Positions 1 through 5,702 of a stretch of 6,064 nucleotides of DNA are shown here, piece by piece. The stretch's first letter is position 1. Every line of letters starts with the position of its first letter. The stretch is taken from positions 1 to 6,064 of the forward strand of contig URWJ01000092.1 in the NCBI GenBank assembly GCA_900551535.1. The letters run 5' to 3'. Origin of the DNA: an uncultured Granulicatella sp. Lineage in GTDB: Bacteria; Bacillota; Bacilli; Lactobacillales; Aerococcaceae. Below the pieces are notes generated by a model. The model did no database searches, had not been told where the DNA came from, and saw only the letters and a program-made list of their open reading frames with translations. Made by a program: the position numbers and the translations under genes.

Positions 1-2356
1 CGGTCGAGTCTTCTAAGATATCCATCGTTCCTGCAAAATGAGTAGCAGCGAAAGTTTCCAGTTTTAGCTCTTGTTCTTTTGTTTTTTCTAATCGCTCGTT
101 TAAGAGAGAAGTATTTAGTGAGTAGAGATTTAGTTTAGAAAACTCAAAGCCATCATCTTTAACGGTAATGCGAAGGGTTTGAGGTTGACCTTTCTGGTTC
201 TTAGCGACGCTCATAAGAACGGGTTTTGATTGCACCGGATAAAAGGCATACGGTTCACCGTTTAGCGTCATCTCCAAATCTTCTTCACCCATCGTTCCCG
301 CCATTTCTAAGTAAATCGGATCATCGGTTTCAGGAGTAAAGGTGAGTGTAATCGTACCATATTGAGTCTTGTCCTCAACTTGAATGCGTTGATACACGAC
401 AGGGGAACCGATGATATTTTCGAAAGTCGTCTCATAAGAAACTCTTGTGAAAATATTCTTCGGACTCGTTGTTCCACTAAGCGCATTCGCCAATTGATTT
501 TGCATCGTAATCGGATGGTTGGTTGGCACCTTCATTGATTTTAGAATCGGTTTCATCGGATAAGCAATCGAGAGAACGTTTTGATTGGTGACAACGTGAC
601 CCTCGTTAAAGGTTGCGATTGTTAGTAAATCTTCCAAGTCTTTTCGTTCCCAACGTTCATTATAGGGGACCTCTGTGGTTTCGATAAAGGTATTCTTGAT
701 CCCCAGTAAGGCATCTGTTAATAGGGTACCGTTGCTGTAGTTTACATAGGCGGTTCCTTGGCGAACACCGATCGCATCAAAGAACTTTTCTGTTTCCTTT
801 TCAAACGTTGATGAAAAATGAGAAACGCCATAAGTTGGAACTTGCAGGCTATCATTTTTCGAACGAAACATCGTTTTCTCGCTGCGATAAAATTCATTTT
901 CTGCAGGGCGTAATACGGTAGACCAGTTTGCTAATGACGATTGATAAGCCGTGAATTCAGAATTCATGACATACCCAAGTCTGGATAAGGTGATGATGCT
1001 GTTTAAGAGCAGTTCAATCACTACAAATGAAATTAGGAATTTTTGGTGCGCTCTTTTTCCGCGTCCGATTAAAATGAGACTATACAAAATTCCCATCGAG
1101 AGCCCGAACCCAAGCGCGATTTGCCAGCCTTGTAGGTAGTCTTGAGGGAAGAGGATAAAACCAATGCTTGTTGCTAATACAAGGAAGAAATACACAAATG
1201 TCTCATGAATGCCAACCGCTGTTTTCTTCAGTGCCCATTGATAACCTAGAAAGACCATCCAGAAGCTAAAGAGGAATGAGAAGCGATATGAATACCAATT
1301 TGGTAGTTGTCCGGCATGCCACAGTTTATCAAACATCTCAATGTTAAAGCTGATGAGGATGACAATCGTAATGAATAGCGCGTAAAGACGTTGGAATAGT
1401 GCAATCTTTTTCTCTTTGAAGTAACAGAGGAAGCTAAAGAGTGCCAGACTGCCAACGAAAATATTTGGATATCCTTTTTGCATTTCATGGAAGTCGAAAC
1501 TACCGATAAAGAGCTTGGAAGCCATGAGCAGTGGATTATATTCAGACTTTAGACTCCAAGCGATGGTAGTCGCTGTCCCTTTACTTCCAAGTAGACTATA
1601 AAATGTTGGGAGTAGAATGACTGTAATGAGTCCAACGGAAAGGACACTATAAAAGATAAAGCATCCAAACTGTTTTATAAAACTTTTCCATGAGAACGAA
1701 TCATTTGCCGTTAAATAGGCATACGGGAAATAGAGGCCTAGGAAGAGGCAAATCATATATCCAGTATAGTAGTTACTCAAAATAGTGAGCGATAAAGGAA
1801 ATACATAATATAACGGATTCCGTTTTTGTAAGAGTGCATCCACGCCGAGGATAATGAGTGGAAGGCCAATGAGGGCATCTAACCACATCACATTAAATTG
1901 ATTGGCTGAAAGATAACTCATAAATCCGTATGAGAGTGCAAAGAGAAGCGTCGTCCAATTTCTTTGTTTGAATTTCACATCCAGCAACACTGCAAAACTA
2001 ACTGTACAAGAGACGAGTTTTAAGAAAATAAGAAGAGAGACACCCATGGCGATTGACGAACGAGGGATGAGCAAAAAGAGTAGATTAAACGGGCTTAGTA
2101 AATAGTACGCCCATAGACTCACCATTTCTCCGCCAATAGACTTCGAGAAGCTATAGAAGAATTGCTCTGGGTGATGCAAGAGAGTGTCTTGGTAGTAACT
2201 AAAGAAGTCGACATATTGCTGCCCAAGGTCGATGGTTAGCCATGTTCGATTTCCAAATGGGGTGATTGTAAAGAGTAGAAAAATCGCTAAAATCATCACT
2301 GCTGGAATCAAAATACTGAGCGTATAGTATTTCTTCTTGGGCATCGTCTTTTCCAT
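1..2356 (-). CDS. yfhO: YfhO-family polytopic membrane protein, putative GT-C glycosyltransferase (3' end missing)
   Basis: The frame is open without a stop from ATG at 2356 down to the window edge, giving 785 codons. An AAAGGAGGT site sits 5 bases before the start. Residues 10-32 form the first membrane helix. The following outside loop carries ITPFGNRT and then TIDLGQQYVDFF, with acidic residues D43 and D50, typical of YfhO and fitting the catalytic loop of GT-C enzymes. Further family-like blocks are MWLDALIGLPL (157-167), LSNYYTGYM (193-201) and LPNWYSYRFSF near residue 350. Many helices run to about residue 460. A soluble, probably extracellular domain of over 300 residues follows. Bacillus subtilis YfhO is about 860 residues, so roughly 75 are missing, normally including a last helix. 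YfhO proteins (B. subtilis YfhO, Listeria GtlB) move sugars from undecaprenyl phosphate onto lipoteichoic acid, working with a CsbB-type synthase and a flippase. Neither partner is visible here. The acceptor in this organism is inference. Confidence 0.9.
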   Translation of the reverse strand, partial: MEKTMPKKKYYTLSILIPAVMILAIFLLFTITPFGNRTWLTIDLGQQYVDFFSYYQDTLLHHPEQFFYSFSKSIGGEMVSLWAYYLLSPFNLLFLLIPRSSIAMGVSLLIFLKLVSCTVSFAVLLDVKFKQRNWTTLLFALSYGFMSYLSANQFNVMWLDALIGLPLIILGVDALLQKRNPLYYVFPLSLTILSNYYTGYMICLFLGLYFPYAYLTANDSFSWKSFIKQFGCFIFYSVLSVGLITVILLPTFYSLLGSKGTATTIAWSLKSEYNPLLMASKLFIGSFDFHEMQKGYPNIFVGSLALFSFLCYFKEKKIALFQRLYALFITIVILISFNIEMFDKLWHAGQLPNWYSYRFSFLFSFWMVFLGYQWALKKTAVGIHETFVYFFLVLATSIGFILFPQDYLQGWQIALGFGLSMGILYSLILIGRGKRAHQKFLISFVVIELLLNSIITLSRLGYVMNSEFTAYQSSLANWSTVLRPAENEFYRSEKTMFRSKNDSLQVPTYGVSHFSSTFEKETEKFFDAIGVRQGTAYVNYSNGTLLTDALLGIKNTFIETTEVPYNERWERKDLEDLLTIATFNEGHVVTNQNVLSIAYPMKPILKSMKVPTNHPITMQNQLANALSGTTSPKNIFTRVSYETTFENIIGSPVVYQRIQVEDKTQYGTITLTFTPETDDPIYLEMAGTMGEEDLEMTLNGEPYAFYPVQSKPVLMSVAKNQKGQPQTLRITVKDDGFEFSKLNLYSLNTSLLNERLEKTKEQELKLETFAATHFAGTMDILEDST

Positions 2357-2361
2357 GGTAG

Positions 2362-2370
2362 ACCTCCTTT
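2362..2370 (-). promoter_or_regulatory. Strong ribosome binding site of yfhO
   Basis: On the minus strand this reads AAAGGAGGT, a near-perfect complement to the 3' end of 16S rRNA, 5 bases upstream of the ATG at 2356. It fixes that start: the next in-frame ATG (residue 5) would be too far from it. Confidence 0.85.
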
Positions 2371-2385
2371 CTAGTCGTTACTGTT

Positions 2386-2394
2386 AGCATAGCA
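2386..2394 (-). promoter_or_regulatory. Candidate extended -10 promoter of yfhO
   Basis: The minus strand reads TGCTATGCT, an extended -10 (TG, one base, then TATGCT) about 30 bases ahead of the start codon. No convincing -35 lies 16-18 bases upstream (GTGCAG at 2409-2414 is the best at 17), so this is tentative. Confidence 0.35.
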
Positions 2395-2442
2395 TGGAAA
2401 CGAGTAGCCTGCACGAAAAATTAGTCTTGAACGCAAAAAAAT

Positions 2443-2460
2443 CTTAACCACTTTCTAACC
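2443..2460. promoter_or_regulatory. Eleven-base-period direct repeat, possible regulator site between divergent genes
   Basis: On the minus strand GGTTA occurs twice with an 11-base period (2460-2456 and 2449-2445) within GGTTAG, AAAGT, GGTTAAG. One helical turn between direct half-sites is a common layout for response-regulator dimers. It lies just upstream of the likely -35 zone of the PBP promoter and about 70 bases upstream of the proposed yfhO start site. It faintly resembles the streptococcal CiaR box (TTTAAG, five bases, TTTAAG), but only one half-site matches well. Could be chance. Confidence 0.25.
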
Positions 2461-2469
2461 CCTTTTTTA

Positions 2470-2499
2470 TACAGATTAGGGCGAGATTTATGGTATACT
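2470..2499 (+). promoter_or_regulatory. Probable sigma-A promoter of the PBP gene
   Basis: TATACT at 2494-2499 is preceded by TGG, making an extended -10 (TGGTATACT from 2491). The -35 is poor: TACAGA at 2470-2475 with an 18-base spacer is the best available, which extended -10 promoters tolerate. Transcription would start near 2506, leaving a leader of about 28 bases before the start at 2534. Confidence 0.55.
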
Positions 2500-2523
2500 G
2501 TTATGAGTTACTAGATGTTATAT

Positions 2524-2527
2524 GGAG
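2524..2527 (+). promoter_or_regulatory. Ribosome binding site that sets the PBP start at 2534
   Basis: GGAG lies 6 bases before ATG 2534. An in-frame ATG at 2522 overlaps this motif and has no Shine-Dalgarno sequence of its own, so 2534 is preferred and the protein begins MLTKRKLKK. Confidence 0.75.
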
Positions 2528-2533
2528 TGTATT

Positions 2534-4666
2534 ATGCTTACTAAAAGAAAATTAAAAAAGAAAAAGAAAAAATCACATATTCCATTTCGTTTGAATTTAT
2601 TATTCTTAATTGTATTCTTTTCATTTATTGCCTTAATTAGCCGTTTGGCGTATATCCAATTAGTCAAAGGAGACGAGTTTGTTGCGCTCGTACAACGTAC
2701 AGAGACAACCACTGCTAAAAAATCAGTTCCGCGTGGGTCGATTTACGATAGCCAAGGACGTATTTTAGTGGGAAATAAACCAAAACTCGCTATTAACTAT
2801 ACAAGACCTGCAGATGTTAAAGCGTCAACGATGTTAGAAACCGCTAAGAAATTAACAACATTGATTTCTGTGGATGCTTCCGAGTTAAAAGAACGTGACT
2901 TGAAAGACTATTGGGTAGCGACAAACCCTGACAAAGTCGATAGCCTTCTAACAGCAGAAGAGAAGAAGAGAATCGCGAAAGAGAATCTCTCGACGAGTAA
3001 AACGTATGAAATGCAATTGGAACATATTCCTGCCGACGAATTAAATTATAGCGATGCCGAAAAACAAGTGATTGCTATTTTCACGAAAATGAATAGTGCG
3101 TATGCCTTATCAACAGTGACACTTAAAAATGAAGGGGTCACAGAACAAGAGGTCGCTAAAATCAGTGAACGCCTTGGAGAGCTTCGCGGGGTCGATGTTG
3201 ATTCTGACTGGGATCGTGAATATCCAATGGGCGATATGTTGAAGACAATTCTTGGAACGGTATCGTCCGAAAAGACGGGGCTTCCTTCGGATAAAGTGAA
3301 GTCACTTCTAGCGCAAGGCTACTCACTCAATGACCGTGTTGGAACAAGCTATTTAGAAGAACAATATGAAACAGTGCTTAGCGGAACGAAGACAGTTGTA
3401 AAATCACAAACCAATACAAAAGGTGAAGTGGTGAATACGACTGAAACGTATCCAGGTAAAGGCGGGTCAAACCTTGTCTTAACGATTGATACTGAATTCC
3501 AAAAGAAAATTGAAGAGATTGCAAAGAAGTCTGTTGAAGAGATGACGGATCCTGCTGCGGACCGTGTGTATATCGTTGTAATGAATCCAAAAAATGGAGA
3601 CATTCTTGGAATTACAGGGAAGAAAAAGAAATTTGATGAAAACTTTCATTCAACGGGTGTCGAAGACGATGCTCTTGGTGCCATCAATAACTCATTTGGA
3701 ATGGGGTCTGTTGTAAAACCGGCGACCGTTCTTTCAGGATATATGGATGGAGCGATCACGCTTGATGATAATACAATTGTCGATGAGCCGATTGAATTCG
3801 AAGCGTCTAAACCAAAGAGTTCTTGGTTTAACCGTAACGGTAAAATGGAATTAACAGACTTAGATGCCTTAGAACGTTCATCAAACGTTTATATGATTAA
3901 ACTGGCGATGAAGATGGGTGGACAAACAACGTACGAAAAAGGCGGACGTTTAAATATTAATCTAAGCCTATTTGACAAACTCCGTGAGTATTACGCACAG
4001 TTCGGTCTTGGTGTTCGTACAGGGATTGACCTTCCAAATGAAGGAAAAGGGTATAACGGTGGAACAGCCGATGCCTTCTCGGCACTTGACTTTGCGTTCG
4101 GTCAGTTCGACTTATATACACCGCTTCAATTAGCGCAATATATGTCAACCATCGCTAACGGCGGTACACGTATTGCCCCACGTTTAGTGAAAGAAATTCA
4201 TGAAACAAGTCCAAGTGGGGGCATTGGAAATCTTGAGGATGTTGTTCCAACGAAGATTATGAACTCTATTCAAGTGAATAAAGAAATCTTGGATCATATT
4301 AAAGAAGGTCTATACCGTGTAACGCATGGTGAAAACGGAACGTCTGCTACGACATTCAGAACGTATTCTCCGCAAGTCGCTGGTAAAACAGGGACTGCCG
4401 AAGCGTTCTATTCGGGACCAAATCCAGCATATACTAATGAAGCCGTTGAAAATTCAACCTTCATCTCGTATGCACCATACGATAATCCAGAAATCGTAGT
4501 AGCTGTTGTTGCTCCGTACTTCAAAGATGGATACCCATCTGACTATGCTGCCAAAGTGGCTAAGCAAGTCTATGATGCTTATTTTGGAAAATCAAGCAGT
4601 TCTTCACAAACGAATGAAGCAACTGTTAACTCACAAATTCGACAACAACAAAATAACCGACGTTAA
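2534..4666 (+). CDS. pbp2b: Class B penicillin-binding protein, PBP2b-type peptidoglycan transpeptidase
   Basis: This 710-residue protein cross-links septal or peripheral peptidoglycan on the outer face of the membrane and is a beta-lactam target. The N-terminus is a Lys/Arg-rich cytoplasmic tail (4-13), then one membrane helix (about 20-42) acting as an uncleaved anchor. The dimerisation domain follows, opening with the PRGSIYD block (R67, G68, D72). The transpeptidase domain spans roughly 345-690 and has all three penicillin-binding motifs in order: SVVK with nucleophile S392 and K395, SSN at 449-451, and KTG at 618-620 inside GKTGTAE. The last 25 or so residues are Ser/Gln/Asn-rich. It lacks PASTA repeats, which argues against PBP2x, and the length and motif order fit PBP2b (PenA-like). 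It is transcribed alone: own promoter upstream, intrinsic terminator directly downstream. In streptococci pbp2b is usually followed by recR; here it is not. Family call is secure, subclass name less so. Confidence 0.93.
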   Translation: MLTKRKLKKKKKKSHIPFRLNLLFLIVFFSFIALISRLAYIQLVKGDEFVALVQRTETTTAKKSVPRGSIYDSQGRILVGNKPKLAINYTRPADVKASTMLETAKKLTTLISVDASELKERDLKDYWVATNPDKVDSLLTAEEKKRIAKENLSTSKTYEMQLEHIPADELNYSDAEKQVIAIFTKMNSAYALSTVTLKNEGVTEQEVAKISERLGELRGVDVDSDWDREYPMGDMLKTILGTVSSEKTGLPSDKVKSLLAQGYSLNDRVGTSYLEEQYETVLSGTKTVVKSQTNTKGEVVNTTETYPGKGGSNLVLTIDTEFQKKIEEIAKKSVEEMTDPAADRVYIVVMNPKNGDILGITGKKKKFDENFHSTGVEDDALGAINNSFGMGSVVKPATVLSGYMDGAITLDDNTIVDEPIEFEASKPKSSWFNRNGKMELTDLDALERSSNVYMIKLAMKMGGQTTYEKGGRLNINLSLFDKLREYYAQFGLGVRTGIDLPNEGKGYNGGTADAFSALDFAFGQFDLYTPLQLAQYMSTIANGGTRIAPRLVKEIHETSPSGGIGNLEDVVPTKIMNSIQVNKEILDHIKEGLYRVTHGENGTSATTFRTYSPQVAGKTGTAEAFYSGPNPAYTNEAVENSTFISYAPYDNPEIVVAVVAPYFKDGYPSDYAAKVAKQVYDAYFGKSSSSSQTNEATVNSQIRQQQNNRR

Positions 4667-4670
4667 GAAG

Positions 4671-4706
4671 AAACTGGGTGGTCGTTTGTGCCACTCAGTT
4701 TTTTTG
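4671..4706 (+). terminator. Rho-independent terminator of the PBP gene
   Basis: An 11-base stem pairs AAACTGGGTGG (4671-4681) with CCACTCAGTTT (4691-4701), with one G-U pair and a 9-base loop (4682-4690). A run of seven Ts (4699-4705) overlaps and follows the 3' arm. It begins 5 bases after the stop codon, so it insulates nudF from the PBP transcript. Confidence 0.9.
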
Positions 4707-4729
4707 TCATTAAAGTTTAGTAAAATCAA

Positions 4730-4758
4730 TTGTTGAAAGACGTAAAACCAATTATAAT
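4730..4758 (+). promoter_or_regulatory. Probable sigma-A promoter of the nudF unit
   Basis: A perfect TATAAT (4753-4758) lies 17 bases after TTGTTG (4730-4735), whose first three bases match the -35 consensus. Transcription would begin near 4765, just before the ribosome binding site, giving a very short leader. Position directly after a terminator supports it. Confidence 0.65.
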
Positions 4759-4768
4759 AAAGCAAAAT

Positions 4769-4773
4769 GGAGG
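4769..4773 (+). promoter_or_regulatory. Ribosome binding site that sets the nudF start
   Basis: GGAGG is 7 bases before ATG 4781. The frame is open further upstream to an ATG at 4730, but that start lies on the -35 element, has no Shine-Dalgarno sequence and would add 17 residues absent from known NudF proteins. Confidence 0.85.
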
Positions 4774-4780
4774 CGAAATT

Positions 4781-5323
4781 ATGGACTTTACAGAAAAAAC
4801 AATTCAACGAGATATTAAATATTCAGGACGCATTTTTACAGTGACACAAGATATCGTAGAACTACCAAATGGGAAAACTTCTACGAGGGACCTCGTATTC
4901 CATACAGGGGCAGTAGCAGTACTCGTTATTCGTGACGGAGAGATGTTACTCGTGCGTCAATATAGAAAACCATTAGAAATGCATTTCTTAGAAATTCCAG
5001 CAGGGAAATTAGACTCGAAGGAAGAAGTGCCTCTAGAAGCCGCAAAACGTGAATTAGAAGAAGAAACAAATCTTGTTGCAAAGGAATGGGTGAAGATGAT
5101 GGAAATGGTCTCAACCCCTGGATTTTGCGATGAGAAAATCACATTATTCCAAGCAAAAAATGTGACGGTCAAGGAAGATGCAAAACCTGCAGACGAAGAT
5201 GAATTTGTCGAAATCTTATGGATGCCACTAGAAGAAGTGATGCAAAAAATCCAAGCAGGCGAAATTGCGGATGCGAAGACGATTATTGCGGCACAGTATG
5301 CTTGGATGCATAAAGGAGAATAA
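4781..5323 (+). CDS. nudF: ADP-ribose pyrophosphatase, Nudix hydrolase NudF
   Basis: This 180-residue cytoplasmic enzyme is predicted to split ADP-ribose into AMP and ribose 5-phosphate with Mg2+. It closely follows the B. subtilis NudF pattern as I recall it: ELPNGKTSTRDLV (27-39), HTGAVAVLVI (41-50), QYRKPLE (60-66), then EIPAGKLDS leading into the Nudix box (G75-L98). The catalytic RELEEE is at 90-95 (R90, E91, E94, E95). STPGFCDE (111-118) and DEDEFVE (138-144) are further ADP-ribose pyrophosphatase signatures. Length matches the family. The box deviates slightly: one extra residue between E81 and R90, and N97 where a glycine is usual. Its stop is 3 bases before the next ATG, and its last codons contain the ribosome binding site of that gene, so the two are cotranscribed and probably coupled in translation. 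Specificity among nucleoside diphosphate sugars cannot be read from sequence alone. Confidence 0.9.
   Translation: MDFTEKTIQRDIKYSGRIFTVTQDIVELPNGKTSTRDLVFHTGAVAVLVIRDGEMLLVRQYRKPLEMHFLEIPAGKLDSKEEVPLEAAKRELEEETNLVAKEWVKMMEMVSTPGFCDEKITLFQAKNVTVKEDAKPADEDEFVEILWMPLEEVMQKIQAGEIADAKTIIAAQYAWMHKGE
5313..5318 (+). promoter_or_regulatory. Ribosome binding site inside the end of nudF
   Basis: AAGGAG overlaps the last nudF codons and sits 8 bases ahead of ATG 5327. Ribosomes ending nudF at 5323 would clear or re-initiate here, a standard arrangement for translational coupling. Confidence 0.75.
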
Positions 5324-5326
5324 TCA

Positions 5327-5608
5327 ATGCCAAATGAACCTTTATTAACGAGAAAATCGTATAAAGAACAATTAGAAAAACAGAATCGAGAGTTAGAAGA
5401 ATTAGAAGCAAGACATGAGCGAAGAGAGAGTCGTTTGTCGTCTTTTGAAGGAGAAGAAGAGTCTCATTCTGAACGTGAGGAAGAAAGTGTACAAGTACAC
5501 CGTACTCCAAAATCAGGACTAAAAAAGTACAATCATTTCTTAAACGTATGGCTTGTGTCAGTAGTGATTCTATTAATCATTGTACTTGCGATTCAAATGT
5601 TCTTTTAA
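5327..5608 (+). CDS. Small tail-anchored membrane protein of unknown function, coupled to nudF
   Basis: I do not recognise a named family. The 93-residue product has a very charged N-terminal part: residues 10-37 (KSYKEQLEKQNRELEELEAR and on) show leucine spacing that fits a short coiled coil. An acidic Glu/Ser-rich linker follows (41-55, EGEEESHSEREEES), then a basic patch (62-67, KSGLKK). A single hydrophobic helix (about 71-93, NVWLVSVVILLIIVLAIQMFF) ends exactly at the C-terminus. By the positive-inside rule the charged part lies in the cytoplasm, so this is a tail anchor with almost nothing outside. From memory, streptococci carry a similar-sized unknown gene after their nudF homologue and before mtnN/pfs, so it may be a conserved Lactobacillales protein; I could not verify this. 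A scaffold or partner role is only a guess. No terminator follows. Confidence 0.8.
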   Translation: MPNEPLLTRKSYKEQLEKQNRELEELEARHERRESRLSSFEGEEESHSEREEESVQVHRTPKSGLKKYNHFLNVWLVSVVILLIIVLAIQMFF

Positions 5609-5636
5609 ACATCTAATAGGATTAAAACATTGGGAT

Positions 5637-5665
5637 TTTACATTAAGAAGTGAGGTATTTGTAAG
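5637..5665 (+). promoter_or_regulatory. Candidate promoter of the AT-rich membrane protein gene
   Basis: TTTACA (5637-5642, five of six consensus bases) is followed after 17 bases by TGTAAG (5660-5665, four of six). Transcription would start near 5672, about 30 bases before the ATG at 5703. In AT-rich DNA such matches arise by chance, so confidence is moderate. Confidence 0.4.
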
Positions 5666-5691
5666 CTATGGCAATAAACTCACTATGTGGA

Positions 5692-5697
5692 GGGAGG
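5692..5697 (+). promoter_or_regulatory. Strong ribosome binding site of the gene at 5703
   Basis: GGGAGG within GTGGAGGGAGG lies 5 bases before ATG 5703. It is the only GC-rich patch in this stretch and makes the start choice firm. Confidence 0.8.
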
Positions 5698-5702
5698 ATT
5701 GA

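Larger units (their letters stand above)
5609..5702 (+). other. Compositional junction between housekeeping unit and AT-rich gene
   Basis: This 94-base gap holds no intrinsic terminator (the best inverted repeat is TAAAA/TTTTA at 5623-5640, too weak, without a T-run). It contains a candidate promoter and the ribosome binding site of the next gene. Base composition falls abruptly just after it. Confidence 0.6.

Noticed and set aside
951..1139. 62-codon plus-strand open frame inside yfhO
   Set aside because: Antisense to a clearly coding stretch of yfhO, with no ribosome binding site.
2199..2414. 71-codon minus-strand open frame at the start of yfhO
   Set aside because: It overlaps the yfhO start in a different frame; the yfhO frame has the strong AAAGGAGGT and recognisable family motifs.
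2463..2468. T-run as a terminator for a plus-strand transcript entering from the left
   Set aside because: No inverted repeat precedes it: the upstream CTTAAC and TCTAACC elements are direct, not inverted, repeats, and no plus-strand gene lies upstream.
2518..2712. 64-codon minus-strand open frame with a poly-phenylalanine stretch
   Set aside because: It is the antisense of the Lys-codon run of the PBP gene; the Phe run is simply AAA read backwards.
4506..4736. 76-codon plus-strand open frame across the PBP 3' end and terminator
   Set aside because: It lies in another frame of the PBP gene, runs through the terminator hairpin, and has no ribosome binding site or recognisable protein features.
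4733..4758. TTGAAA (4733-4738) as -35 for nudF
   Set aside because: The spacer to TATAAT would be only 14 bases; TTGTTG at 4730 gives 17 and is preferred.
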